A stretch of DNA of 64,000 bases from positions 25,198,001 through 25,262,000 of the forward strand of contig NC_092674.1 of assembly GCF_964355755.1 (NCBI RefSeq). The letters run 5' to 3'. Numbering within the stretch: position 1 is the stretch's first letter; every line of letters starts with the position of its first letter. The notes beneath the pieces are model-generated. The model was not told the origin of the DNA and did no database searches. It worked only from the letters and a program-made list of their open reading frames with translations. Shown piece after piece: positions 12,401 through 24,900 of this stretch. Both the position numbers and the translations under genes were made by a program. This DNA comes from Antedon mediterranea (lineage: Eukaryota > Echinodermata > Crinoidea > Comatulida > Antedonidae).

Positions 12401-15400
12401 TAAACACATATACAAAGAACATTTGTGACTGTGGGTAGGCTCTACTGCTGGATATATAAACACATAATATACTAATAAAACCTTTATTACTGACAGTTTC
12501 CTCTCAAAGTTTGTATTAAATAATAATTATTAAAAATATAAACGTCGTAGTGGTGTATCATTACATGTACTTTACTATTTCAATCGACTATAACAGGGAC
12601 AGTTTAACAAAAGTTTTAAATGTTTTACTTTGGTTATTGGTATATAAAACATTTAAAACAATATTTCGTTACTAAATGGATAAAGAATATATTTAAAAAG
12701 TTTCTTCCCATCCTCTTCCCCATCCCTCAACTCTAATGTGATATACAAAACACAAATTGGGTTTGTTTAAATGAGTTCAAATAAAAAGTTTCTCCTTCGG
12801 CGGTAGGCCTAATTCCCAGGGTGCTTATTTTAGTTGACTACTTTAACCATTTTATTTTATTTATTTTTTATTTTATATATTTAGGCAAATTGCCAAGAAT
12901 AACCATAAGCAAATTCAATCACTATCCTTCTTAAAGGTGGCAATCCGTTCATGAGACAAACATATACACACAATGCTCTACATAAACAAAGTCTTTATTA
13001 CAAGTCTTTGGGAGTGGAGTTGTAAATTGTCATTAGACAAAATCCTGACATATGACAGGACTTGAACCCAGGACCCTTGGATTGGCAGCCAAGCAGCATA
13101 ACCACCAGGCCACAACTCCACTCCACCAAATAAAATAAAAATAAATAAAAAAATAAAATTATCATTCCGAGAACCATCGTCTACACTTCCTAGAAGGGGA
13201 GCGAGCGCAGAGAGCTCACCCTCTAGTTGACCTGATTATGGTAACAAAAACGTAAGTAACCTTTTTTACAATCGTTTCCTCCAAAACCATTGATGCACGT
13301 ACAGCCAACTGGGTCCGGTGGACACAAAAGAGCTCCAATGCAATTCTGACCAGTACCACATACAACGTTGCAGTCACGACCCCAGTTGTTATTTCCACAA
13401 CCTATCGTAAATAGAGCACATGACATTATATTATTCAAAAACATGTAAATTATTTACACCATACCATACCATTATAATAATTAAATGATTACCGTTTTTG
13501 CAAGTATCGCCTTTAAATCCTGCTGGACAAATACAGACACCCGTCTTATCGTCACAAACTCCACCATTATAACATACGGGACAGTCCATTTCACAGTCTG
13601 GAGGATTCCATTTTGATGAGGGACAAGCTAATACATTGAATAATAAGTAGGTATAAACATAAATCATGAGACAAAACAAAGTATTTATATATATACCATA
13701 AATCAGAATTAGAATAAGGACACAAATCGACTTAGAGTGTTTTATAACATTAGCTTAAATTTCTGAATGTGACCATGCCTTAAAGTTTCCATACTTTGAC
13801 AATCTTCCACACTATTCCTGCTTTTTATTTTTATTATTTATGTTGAATTTTACACAGTGTACAGAAAAAGAAAGTTGTCGTAATGAGAAATGTTCTATTT
13901 AGAAAGACACGGGGTATTTGACCAGTATTTTTTAAGTCTGAGTCTTCACAAATTGAAATTGTTTGCAGACCATCTGTTTTCATATTTTTTTTCCAATTCC
14001 CAATATTAAAATCGTTATTTGTAATAAATTTATAATGAATAAAGAACAGTTCGTAACCTACCTCTGACAATAAGTCTCATGATGCCACGGTTATCATCCA
14101 GGATATCACCTGTTCCTGTATAACATTCATATACGCCATCATCTTTCATTCGTATGTTATCGATCACAGCAGACGTACTACCCCTCAGATTGTGTATTTC
14201 ATCACCGTAATTATGTCTCCAACGTAAATCATTAAGATAACCACCTTTACTGAGATTGATAGTGACAGACTCTCCAATACCGACGGTTATAGTTCTATAC
14301 TCCATTGCAATAGTGGCTGTGAAATAGTAATACGTACAGTATTAGCAATGTTGTGTAATCAATCTCCTATGAATAAATAGGCCTACATTTGAATCGATAG
14401 CAAAATTTCAGTCAGGGGAAAAATGGAAAAGGTTTCCTACTTTCTAGGATTTTTGACAACTCTTGTAACATGACCACAGTGCTGATTTTTCCATTTCCCT
14501 CTAACTGATATAGGCCTCTAAGCAAAATTACATTACTCACCAGAAGAGGATCCTAAGACAATTGCCGTGTTGGCGACTTCTCTATCTTTCTTTGCTTCAA
14601 ATGAAAATACACCAACTCTCTGGTATTCTATGTTAGCAACGCCAAGAAACGTAAACTCGGTATGTATTCGGTATATAATTTGGCTTCTTGTGTAAAATAT
14701 ATTGCCGTCTGGCATATCTTTATATTTCAAATCACGAGTATTACTACCCGAATACCCGGTATCGTCCCAAGTCAGGTTACTCTTCCCATGAATAGTCTTG
14801 TATAGTATTCCGACCGATAAATCTCTGATATCACTATCGTTTTGAAGTGCGTATCCTCGAAACCAGGCGCTCCTTTGCGACCATGGGCTACCCGAATATA
14901 GTGTTACATCCAATGGATCTAAAGATTATGGAAAATATTTATATAAATAATAATAACGTACAGTTATTCTCAGCTTACAACATTAATCCTTCAGTCTGTC
15001 ATAACAGAATCTGAGTAATGTATGCTTTTGTTTGAAAGCTTTCTTCTGAATATTAACGTAGAGCCTATTAGTCTCTTCATTCTTTATTCAATAATAAAAA
15101 CATTAAAATGTACATGTCTTCCAAAACAAAAGCAGGAATAACATGGTACTTATTTAAACACAAAAACACACTAAACAATAAAATAATAGTTGAAAACAAA
15201 TTGTTAGCTGAGTAGGGAACAGTTCTCCCACTTTATGCCTAGAATTCCAATATATACCAACAGACACAAACGCGTCTCTATGGCTTACTATGTCGTTCGG
15301 TTGGTCGGTCGGTAGGTAAACACTAACTCAAATTTACGCACGCCACTGCAGCCAAATATATGGCCTTTTTTTTCTTATAAGTGAGGGATAGAATTTCATT

Positions 15401-18017
15401 TTATTGATTTTAAAAATCTACGCTTAGTCTCCTACAACCTATCTCCACACATATTAACTTATAAGAGAAGGCTCTAGTAGGAAATTAGGGTTCCACCCCT
15501 GGGGCACAATAAAAAAAAATAAATACAAATAAATGTCTTACCAGATCAGGTTGATAACATTTACAAAGCGTGTCCTATGGGTTACGTTTGACCTATTTAG
15601 TCGAGATGTTTGATTTAACATAGACTTGCCCCAAGTCTGTATTTATCTTTTTTTAAATTTTTTTAATTTTATTTCGACCGCGATTTTTGTCTATCAAAAC
15701 TCAAGTAATACACGTATGAAACGCCATATGCTCAAAAATATTTATATGTTTACTAATATTAAGACAAAACTCTTTCTGGAGCCCAGACTAGATTTAACAA
15801 AGTAACTTTTTTTTTGGCATATCTTAGGAAGCAGAGGTCGTAGAAATATAATTATTTACCAAAGTACTCACAATACGTATGTTTGTATATACAATTTAAT
15901 GGCAGTTTCTCGCGCAAAATGATCTTGCTTTCAAATGGGGTACATATTTTAATAACCGATGTACATTGAATTTAACAATTTACTCTCAAATTATACAGAT
16001 ATATACATACAAAGCTTGGCCAAACTGACAGCAAATGGTATTTTTTACACTTGACATAATTGCACGACTAGGCCTATTATATATATTATTATTTTAACCG
16101 TTTAGCTGACCTTCTAATAAGATTCTAAGGGACAACCAAAACAGATACTATAACCAAATAACACAAATTTGACAAATATTTAAAGAAAAGCATATTCAAC
16201 TTCCTCCTAAGTTCATTAAGATGCATTAAAAACCAGTATGCTTAGCAGTCCAAGAGTTGTTCTTGGAGCCATGCTTTTCTTGACTTTGCTAAGGATTTCA
16301 ACTCAATAGATAGAAAACTAATGTTAAATGTTCTATTATACAAATAATGGATGGATAATGGATAAAAGTAATATACACAGGCACTATGGTTAAAAATAAC
16401 GGATGGGTTTCAGAATGTGGAGTACTTCAAGGTTGCCCATTGTCTGCCTTATTATTTACTCTTGTACAGTAGTCGAGGTAATGGCAATAAATATAAGAAT
16501 AATCCATTGTGTAAGGGAATTGAATTATATTATTATGATAATATTGTGAAAATACCTCAGCTCGGTGATGACACAGTGATTTTTACAAGTGAATATAGCT
16601 TAACATTTTTTCCTCTTGAAATTAATGCTTTTTGTAGTATTTCGGTGTTAAAGCTAAATAAAGGAAAATGTTGTAAAGGAATCTTGATTGGATCAATTCA
16701 AAATAACCTAGCAACCCCTCTTGGTATCACCAGGTAAATTTCTAGGAATTAATGTTGGCGATAAAAAACAAAACTGGGAAGATAAAATTGTGGACTTCGA
16801 GCATACTTTAAGGCTATGGGAAACATCTTACCTTCTTAGGAAAAATGATCATAATTAAAAGTCTAGAAATTTTAAAATGAATATACAATGCTAGTATTAT
16901 TGAGATACCAACACATATTTCCAATGGTAGAAAAGTTATTGCACAGATTCCTATGGGCAAATAAAAAAAAAATTAATAAAATAGAAGAAGAGGAAGAGGT
17001 TAATATGATTTTTATGTAGTTGTGAACTCGTTAAAGCTAAACTGGGTTAAGAGATTAATAAGCCCAGATCCAGGCAAGTGGAAATGTATTTCAAAATATT
17101 ACATGTAACCTATAGAAAGTACATTAGTGATAAGTATGCTTAATTTTAAAGAACATAAACAATTACAAATTATGCCTCAATTTTATTTAATTATGATTAA
17201 TGCGATTGTCAAAATATAATATTGAACTGTTAGATCCTCAAGTTACAGCAAATTAAATCTCAAACCCAAACGTATACTGTTAGAGAGAAAATCTTTATAC
17301 TTCAAAGATTGGTTAAAGTCGGGCTATAAAACATTGGTGAGATTTTGGTCAATAACAGATTTTTAAATCTTAGAGATTTGATTCCCACGTTATTTAAAAA
17401 GCGTAATGGGATACTTCAAGCTAATGAATGCTGTTCCCACTGAATGGAAGAGAGTATTGGCACAAACTAGAATAGAAAAAGAACAAGTTATTGTTGAAAT
17501 TAAAAATGCATTATTCCAATCCAATTCAGCAAATTACTGAAAAAATAAAAATGAGAGAGAGAGAGAAAAAGGAAAAAAAGTACTTATTTCCAACAAGCTT
17601 GCGTAACGCATACAATCCTAAATTATGAAACATAGAGGAAACTATAGATTGATAATTATTGGAATGTAAGATAAATATACATTTTTAGCCCTCACCTGGC
17701 CTTTAACAGTTTAAAAATGCCTGCTGTACAGGGCAGGGGTGCATGTAAAGGTCAAGACAACTGGATATGTAGGCCTACATAAAAATTACATTAAAAATAA
17801 AAGTTGACTTCCGCCACAAAAAGAAAACAAAATAAAGTATGAAGGTACATGATAGGTATATCAATGATCAAATAAGACAAACACAATTAAAAAAAATTAT
17901 GATTCTAAACTGTGTAAGCCTTGTAAACATACCTGATGACCCGGATTGAAACGTCAAAGAAGAAAAAGCTAGGTTTATGACCAGGCAGATGCAGTTTGGA
18001 AAACGTTTAGCCAACAT
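3245..18017 (-). CDS. Gene A: Tie-like ectodomain fused to an ITAM-like segment and a receptor PTP domain lacking its catalytic Cys (3' end open)
   Basis: Twenty exons join in frame to 1109 codons without a stop: 17933-18017, 14541-14918, 14062-14316, 13493-13627, 13261-13401, 9982-10113, 9444-9584, 8301-8618, 7881-7948, 7516-7756, 6834-7133, 6537-6603, 6150-6441, 5799-5876, 5383-5419, 4954-5051, 4517-4639, 4028-4191, 3675-3810, 3245-3382. Residues 1-28 are a signal peptide starting MLAKRFPNCI. Residues 29-154 are the cluster-specific N-terminal domain and 155-239 an Ig-like domain (motif DDGVYECY). Four EGF-like modules fill 240-422; the second has CPPDPVGCTC as in Tie receptors. FN3-like modules fill 423-731, then a helix at about 734-752. 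Residues 754-851 form a tyrosine-rich juxtamembrane segment, and the rest is PTP D1. This is a plasma-membrane receptor by inference. The start was chosen because the ATG opens a hydrophobic signal shared with C and D. The exon 7 donor (GTCGGC) is weak and intron 16 begins with GC. Residues needed for catalysis are lost (see the cytoplasmic entry). No stop codon was found, so the gene continues leftwards. Confidence 0.8.
11262..12850 (+). repeat. Dispersed repeat family R1, longest copy
   Basis: Parts of this stretch recur inverted at 31365-31520 and 19950-20640. Shared words include CTATTTGGG before GTG-rich sequence, TATACCATCGAGTAAA (inverted), TTACTGT..GGTACTGTTAGAT and CCAGGGTGC..ATTTTAGTTGACTAC. 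No ORF is supported. The repeat is probably a non-autonomous transposon; termini are not resolved. Confidence 0.45.
11973..12074. repeat. Purine microsatellite (GAAGGA/GAGGAGAAG)n
   Basis: About 100 bp of pure G/A on the plus strand inside gene A intron 5. On the transcribed minus strand it is a long polypyrimidine tract. The long open frames across it are low-complexity artefacts. Confidence 0.9.
13011..13124 (-). repeat. tRNA-derived SINE-like repeat flanked by inverted ends
   Basis: Read on the minus strand, it has a tRNA-like A box (TGGCCTGGTGG) and a B box (GGTTCAAGTCC) 40-50 bases apart, as in pol III promoters. GGAGTGGAGTTGT at the left and its inverse at the right bracket the unit. 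No intact tRNA fold is claimed. Confidence 0.5.
15268..15355 (+). repeat. Degenerate copy of the AGTCGCGTG/TCGG-repeat element
   Basis: CTATGTCGTTCGGTTGGTCGG followed by CACGCCACTGCAGCC matches the better copy at 26932-27018, with decayed ends. Confidence 0.5.
16260..17560 (+). mobile_element. Decayed LINE reverse transcriptase (L1/Tx1-like)
   Basis: Broken translations show LDFAKDFNSIDRKL (RT motif like DFAKAFDSVD), then ECGVLQGCPLSALLF (the QGCPLS motif), then QLGDDTVIF where the active-site ADD is expected, then LKLNKGK, FLGINVG and W..SYLLRK..IIKSL. The order is that of the palm and thumb of non-LTR reverse transcriptases. Stops and frameshifts are frequent. It lies antisense to gene A in its first intron. 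Confidence 0.65.
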
Positions 18018-18220
18018 CTCTACTAAAGTTCTCGCATATTCACTTTATGGTGTTCTCCAGAATTGTGCTTAGTAATTATAATACACTTGGTAATAATGCG
18101 GTCACACGTCTTATACATGAATGCACTACTCAAATGCATAGCTAATAACCTACAATATTAACATGACAAAGTATTCCCTCATGTATTCGTTGTCAACGCA
18201 ATTGATACCTATATTAAACA
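18018..18220 (-). promoter_or_regulatory. Gene A 5' flank/promoter, similar to that of gene D
   Basis: Read on the minus strand, the bases before the ATG share ordered blocks with the flank of gene D at 51830-52024: TTGACAACGAATA, AAGACGT, TTACTAAGCAC, TTCTGGAGAA and GTGAA...GAACTTTAGT. Conservation of non-coding blocks between paralogues suggests a shared core promoter and 5' UTR. The transcription start is not identified. Confidence 0.5.
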
Positions 18221-19162
18221 TGGAATGGTTTATTTAGAGTATTACACATTTTTTTCTTTGGTCTTTTATAAAGTTAAATACAATTCCAGCTAATTTAGCC
18301 ATGATTTAAACAACTGTTTAAAGCAGCCTAGCTAACTAGGATTAAAACATGAAGGTAATAGGCCTACAGATGTAAAGAGGAGCTATTGTTGAAGGATGAT
18401 TACTTTTTTAAGCAGCAATTTTCTTAATACAGTATATCTTCTTATTTTGTTCATTAATTCATCAACATTATTTGTAAATACTCTGAAACAAATGGTTTAT
18501 AGCAGTAGCTATGGTATACACATTTGTATCGAAAAGAATATATAAGAAGAAGATATAAACACGTATGTAAACATGCCAATAACAGTGAGTATACATTTAA
18601 GCAAGCATTTAACAATCTTATAATCACACGCAGGCATATAAGGAAATAACATGATTTTAAATAATATAGGCGAGGTATTGTTGCTTCTTTAGTCAATACA
18701 TTCTTTTGTTTGTATTATTTATAGCAAAGTCATTCTATCCAGTCGAGTCAGATTGTTGATGTAGGCTACTGACTATAATTATGTTGATGAAAAGACTACC
18801 ATAACCTGACATCACAAAGCATAACAATTCCAAACATAATATACATTCAGACTAGAATTAAACAGTCCTTTATTCACAATCACGTAAGCCTAATAATATA
18901 AGGAAATAAATTGCCGAATGAAACTTCTTTGTGTTTATAAATAGATCCGTTTTGTGACATTGTGAGTTTTAATGAATTTTGACAAAATAAAGTATTTACC
19001 ACCATGCTCTCACCAAGCCACAAATGTAGGCCCCTGACTGGATACATCAACGGACTATTACTGACGAAAAGATTTTTTTTTAATCAAATAAATATAACAA
19101 ATTAATAGATGTTAACTAACTACAGTATGTAGAAAGAAATATCAACATTCTAAGCAAATTCA
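18221..19162. other. Intergenic DNA between genes A and B, no gene seen
   Basis: AT-rich sequence. About 18840-19010 is loosely similar, in inverse orientation, to 41480-41660 (shared TTTATAAACACAAAGAAGTT and TATTTTGTCAAAA words), indicating another dispersed repeat. Confidence 0.4.
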
Positions 19163-19420
19163 TAGGCTACAATACAACAGCGCCACCTGTTTTGTACTTT
19201 CGCTGCAATTGAATGTTATGACTGGTTTCGCGATGAAAGCACATTTTTAGAGAGAGAGTTATATATATATACTAATTTGGATCAAAAAGCATTTAAATTA
19301 GCTTTAGATCGTTTGTAGGATTTTGATTAATTAATGAGAACATCTCTACAAGTCGTGGAATTGTTGGAAAAAAACACAATTAAGCTAGATGAGTTCCAGT
19401 TGACTGTCAAAGCTGATAAC
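19163..19420 (-). repeat. Dispersed repeat family R2, copy 1 (inverse of 54120-54380)
   Basis: Shared words with the other copy include ACAACAGCGCCACCTG, TTTAAATTAGCTTTAGATCG, TTTGATTAATTAATG and ACAAG.CGTGGAATTGTTGG. The two copies are in opposite orientation and flank different genes. Confidence 0.5.
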
Positions 19421-19499
19421 TACAATGAAACTTTAAATTGTATTAAACTACTGTGGAGTAGCTTTGCGTCAGGAGTTTAGTAATTGGTCAGATGTTTTA

Positions 19500-19700
19500 T
19501 ACTAACTACATTTGAGAATGCTTGCGAAAAAAATCGCAAATAATTCTCGGGTGGGACCCGAACCCACGACCTCCAGATCACTAGCCTGGCGTTGATACAG
19601 ACCACCAAGCTTGCGTTGGTGGCTAGTGGTTAGATTCGAGCCCAAGTAAGCAGCGGGTACTTCACCAACAGGGTTGTAATTTATTAAACTACTGACCACC
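19500..19700 (-). repeat. tRNA-derived SINE-like repeat with hairpin tail
   Basis: Minus-strand reading gives a GTCGTGGGTTCGGGTCCCACC B-box region, then CCGAGAATT and a TTGCGA..TTTCGCAA hairpin, then TCAAATGTA.TTAGTATA. The tail is nearly the same as the core of the palindrome at 55111-55286, so both belong to one family. Confidence 0.5.
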
Positions 19701-19949
19701 AATTACAATGAAACTGAAAACGAAGAATGGCATTATATCACACGGACATGACTTGACTGACTGCTACTGATAATGATAAGATGGTACGCTCGCTTCGCTC
19801 GTGTACCATCTAGGTCGTGCCCACAGATGGACGTTCTCGAATACACAGTTATTTAAGCGTAAAAAACTGACGATTTCAAATGTACGTACCGCAGGACTAT
19901 AATACATTGTCGTTTACAGAAACGAATAAATAGACACCATGATTTATGT

Positions 19950-20640
19950 AGTCAACTAAAATGAGCACCCTGGGAAAGTTGTCACAACATGAGTTCCAGT
20001 TTGTGTTTTGTATGTAACATTAAGGTTGACGAAAGGTGCAAAGAGAAACAATTTTCAAATATATTATTTATCCAATCAGCAACGAAATATTGTTTTCATG
20101 TTTTATAGGCCTATAAATAATATACCACTAAATACAGTAAAACGTTTGTGATTTAATACTTTGTTATAACTGTCACTGTCATAGTCGATTGAAATATTAA
20201 AGTACATGTGACGATACAGCACTACGAAGTTTTTATTTTTTGTAATTATTAATTGATAAAAACGGTGAAAAGCAACTGTCAGTAATATAGTTTATTTTGT
20301 ATATATGTTTATATTATATCTAACAGTACCAACACTTACAGTAAAAAAATTTGCGATTAAATTGGTGACCAAAATAGTTAATAGATATTTACAGTATCGT
20401 ATATACTATATCTTAGTTATCTTTATTTTCTAAGGGCACATAAATTGACATACTTGTGTTAAACCATGGAGGTATACCTTCATGGTTTAACCAAATCCTC
20501 GTATTATTGTATGTGGGTATTTTTCAAGATGGACATCCATTAGACAGTGTATACCATGATCGGAATACACCCCTATTTGGTGCAAATCGTTGAACCTAAA
20601 TTCGTTTTAATTGTCCTCTAGTAACCTCTAGTAATGAAAT
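19950..20640 (-). repeat. Dispersed repeat family R1, inverted copy
   Basis: Inverse copy of parts of 11262-12850; it lacks the middle section of that copy, including the purine tract. It lies just beyond the 3' end of gene B. Confidence 0.45.
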
Positions 20641-20752
20641 AATTATAATTTGTTTTATACGGAAGTGAACAGCTTGGTTAAAACTATTAAAAAGGCTTAT
20701 TATAATATTTTCTTAATCTTAATTTATACAAAAATCTTTAAATAATTCAATT

Positions 20753-20758
20753 TTATTT
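20753..20758 (-). promoter_or_regulatory. Polyadenylation signal of gene B
   Basis: AATAAA on the minus strand, about 40 bases after the gene B stop codon. Confidence 0.5.
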
Positions 20759-20793
20759 ATCAATAACATAACGGCTTGACGTAAATTCATAAC

Positions 20794-21913
20794 TTAATAT
20801 ATAGGCTTTTGCAAGGTTAGTAGTTCAGTAGTGGCAACGGGCTTAATATTGTTATATTCAATTTGATTGTCCAATTCAGTATCGTCATAGACCAGATCCG
20901 GTTTAGGCTTTGGTACAGTGTTTTCCAGTTCAGTAGGAGAAGTGGGAACGGGCTTAATGTTGTTATATTCAATTTGATTGTCCAATTCGGTGTCGTCATA
21001 GATAAGATCTGTTTCAGGCTTTGGTTCAGTGTTTTCGAGTTCAGTAGGAGAAGTGGCAACAGGTTTAGTATTGTTATATTCAGCTTGATTGTCCAATTCG
21101 GTGTCATCATAGACAAGATCCGATTCAGGCTTTGTTACAGTGTTTTCGAGTTCAGTAGGAGAAGTGGCAACATGCTTAATGTTGTTATATTCAATTTGAT
21201 TGTCCAATTCGGTATCGTCATAGACCAGATCCGGTTTAGGCTTTGGTACAGTGTTTTCCAGTTCAGTAGGAGAAGTGGCAACGGGCTTAAAATTGTTATA
21301 TTCAATTTGATTGTCCAATTCGGTATCGTCATAGACCAGATCCGGTTTAGGCTTTGGTACAGTGTTTTCCAGTTTAGTAGGAGAAGTGGCAGCGGGCTTA
21401 AAATTGTTATATTCAATTTGATTGTCCAATTCGGTGTCGTCATACACAAGATCCGGTTTAGGCTTTGCTACAGTTTTTTCCAGTTCAGTAGGAGAAGTGC
21501 CAACGGGCTTAAAATTGTTATATTCAATTTGATTGTCCAATTCGGTGTCGTCATACACAAGATCCGGTTTAGGCTTTGGCTCTGTGTATACGGGTTCAGC
21601 AACGGAAGTTGCAACATTTGACTTGCCATTTTTATATTCAATTTGATTTTCTATTTCGGTGACATTACATACAGGACCCCGTTGAGGCCTTGGTTCAGCA
21701 TATACGTGTTCAGTATTGGAATTGGTAACATTAGACTTACTATTTTTATACTCATTTTGATTTTCCAATTCATAGACATGATCAGATTCGGGGGTAGAAT
21801 TAGGAATTCTATATTGATATTTATAGTCTAATTCAGTGATATCATAAACAGTATATGGTCCAGGCTCCGATTTTGTTGGTTTCGCAGAAGAACTGGGTCT
21901 CGTGTGTCCAAAT
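20794..21913 (-). repeat. Gene B cytoplasmic exon: seven 37-residue tandem units (111 bp each) plus degenerate ones
   Basis: One exon encodes the whole tail. Seven near-identical units contain VYDDTELDNQIEYNN and a KPVATSPTELENT-like linker; they occupy about 20817-21600. Upstream units are diverged and include TVYDITEL, EHVYAEP and EPVYTEP. In each unit the second tyrosine is Y-N-N, fitting the pYxN core bound by Grb2-type SH2 domains. VYAEP and VYTEP fit pYxxP, the Crk/Nck type. Units differ by few bases, indicating recent expansion or gene conversion. EHVYANLKPP in gene C and IYTDTEL in gene A resemble pieces of the unit, so all three tails look related. Confidence 0.8.
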
Positions 21914-24900
21914 CTAAAGAGAAAGATAGTTACACGATGACTTTTTTTCATAAGCCTATATTTTGAATTCTAGTAACTTTATAGGAGTTATACTGAACTT
22001 TACCGTTTAAATATTGTCAACAATATACCAGCTGTGAAAACTGCAGAGATAAGTGAGCCAATCACAACACGTATTATTACGTAGCCTGCAAAATAATATT
22101 AAACGTAATCACATTTTATATTGGATATTTGTTGATGCTTATGTTGAGAAATTTATCGACGACGTGCACATTTCTTGACGTATGTCAAATAAACAGCTTT
22201 CAGCCATACAAGTCATTTATTTTGGACAAACCTTGTTCAAAACGGCTACATATTAAAGCCACATTTCCTACATTAAAAAAAATATAATTTAAGGTCACAA
22301 ACTAAATTTAATGTAACAATAAATAGCCTACTATATGGTCCTATTGCGATAATTTGTTTCGTCTTTAAAAAGACTTTAGGTTAAAAATGTGAAAAATAAG
22401 TTGATTCTGAAAATGTAAGCGGCCGCCGCCCGCTATAAATCCCAACATGCATTGCGCGCGGATTGATATTTTTGTTTTTCTTTTGTGATTCACCCACTTT
22501 CGATCGATCGTGAAGGACAAAACAAATGAAAGAATCGTAACTTTCGAGCGAAAATACCGGGTTTCCTCCAATTGTATTAACGGATTCTGGAAAAACAGAA
22601 AGATAATTAATGCAGAAAATCATATTAATCAACAGAAATCCGAAAAAGAAATATATGTTACAAACCTTGATTCTTTTGGTATGAGTTTTCTGAAGGTTTA
22701 CAATCGGTGCCAAACATAACTTCCTTTGATTCAGAAGTTCCGTTAACGTTTAAATATGATGCTAATACTGTGAATTTGTACTCTGTGCAAGACTCAATTT
22801 CTTCGCCAAATACAATCTCAGTTTCTGTGGTAGTCCCTTGCTGAAATATTCCATCACCTGACAATTCATAATGGTATGTCACCTTAAAATACGAGATGTC
22901 GCACGTGGAAGCTTTCCATTTCATCAGCAAGTGTGTTCCATTTCCAAACAAATCACTTTTTATTGATGGAGCTTAAAAAAGGAATACAAAATAAAATCAT
23001 TGTCATTAATATTAAAAGACTCAGTTTAGCATAGAACAAGTTCTTCTGGTTTCTGCTACTGTTTTTCAAATGTTATTTTGGTTAGATATAGACAGTAGGC
23101 TATTTTCTGGAGTCATGGCATTATGTTTGTAAAAAAAAACATCAACTACATACATTTACATAAATACATCAAACATATTTTAGAACAAAATGTTCTGTTT
23201 TGTTGTTACCCACTGCAATCTGCGAGTTATTTGTACCCACTTAACCTAATTTAATAATTGAATAACCAAATATGTTTGTTGCTCAGGGAAGAGTGAAATT
23301 CACACTTTTCCCTGGTTTGCCGCAACGCACTTTGCACACCGCTATCGCCTACCTGAAGGCGGTGTTCGTATCGTTAAGTTCTGTCCCCAATTACCAGCAA
23401 TCTCGAAATTATTAACAACTCGAGCGTTGAGGATATAAGCAGTACAGCTTGACAATCCTGATAGTTGAACTTCTAATTGAGTACTGCTTGTTGTATTGAT
23501 TACATCTTGTATATTTCCATCTATGTCCGAGTATAAAACTTGATATCGAAGAATATAGTCGCATCGGATTCGTTTAGGAGCTTTATTTTATTTATGACTA
23601 CAGTACATTTACAGAAAATTTATGACAATTAAAAACAAGTGAATACTATTATAATATACCGTTAAGCCCAAGATGACGTAGTTTTCTCCATTATATTTCA
23701 ATTCTATCTCAGGTTCTTCCAGAGGTTCTATAATTTCAAATCAAACAGTTGATTAGTATACATATATATATATAATTCAAGCAATTCTGTCTTTTTGATA
23801 TTTTTGTAGTAAGTTGTTCACATTCACTGAGTGTAGGCCTCTACAATGTGATTGTTTAGAAAGTTACCTGAACAGATGGTATTGGTTGTTCCAAGTGTAC
23901 TTCTTGGTCCATCTACCTCAATACCACCAACCATCCTCGAAAATTGAGAGTAGAATGTATATTGCGTATTTGGGATGAGATCATCAATAACAAGAAATAC
24001 ATCTGGTTCAATTACTGATATAAATGAATCCATTTGCGACGATTTATATGCAAGCTTCCGATTTTTAATTGTTCCTGTTCCATAGTCTTCACCGAGAATC
24101 CAAGTGACGTCAAATTTTAGGGTAGTTGCTGTCTGATTTACAACGGTTGGCGGTTCAGAGCGGTATGGTAATGCTAATTATTGTGACAAATATAGCAATT
24201 TAGTAGGCCTATACACTGTATTTATTAACGGTGAAATGAAAGAATTGTTTAACCTACTTACTCCTGATTCAATCCTAAACAACAACCCAGTAAACGGAAT
24301 TAGATGACACTTTGGTGGATTGCGATAGTCCGCAGTAGAATAGTCCGCAGTAGAATTGTTATATAGGCGGTCGTGCTTTAAACCACGATGGATGTAGGAA
24401 ATTGTTGTAAGAAAAATTACATTTTTATATAGGGCCAAAAGGCAGATAAAGAAACACAATTTAGGCATAATTATTGAATGATCAGTGATAGGACATATCC
24501 TCCCTACAATTTGTAGCTTTGGGTGACAAAACATACAGGGAATTTACATTAATTGTGCAGGTTTTTTCTTTACATAACCGAATTTAATTTTGTTTCCACG
24601 ATTTGCCTTTGATAGTCGCCTGAAGCAACATCATCCGGGAACATCGCGTAAATGCGACGAGGACCTTGATGTTTGAATAATTATTGTCCTATCTCTTTTT
24701 GGTTTTTTTCCTTGTTTTATTCCAGAACAAAAGCAAAATCATTCTTTACCTTTTTAGGCTGATTTAAATTATAGTTGTTTTAATTTGATTAAAGTAGGCT
24801 AGAATAAATTAATAGAGATAAGCCTATTGCTAATTTGTAAATGGTTTATTTTGATTCAGTAGTAGTCATTGGGGTATGTCTACTCCAGTTATTTTCTAAA

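Larger units (their letters stand above)
10114..13260. other. Gene A intron 5, filled with repeats
   Basis: No exon is visible between EGF2 and EGF3. The stretch holds a dispersed repeat copy (11262-12850), a purine microsatellite and a tRNA-like SINE fragment, each entered separately. Confidence 0.5.
14919..17932. other. Gene A intron 1
   Basis: A 3-kb intron between the signal-peptide exon and the N-terminal-domain exon. It carries a TCGG-rich repeat fragment (15268-15355) and a decayed LINE (16260-17560). No other exon is seen. Confidence 0.6.

Noticed and set aside
20863-21621. 252-codon plus-strand open frame opposite the gene B tail
   Set aside because: It is the antisense shadow of the 111-bp repeat exon; the minus frame carries the conserved tyrosine motifs and splices in phase.
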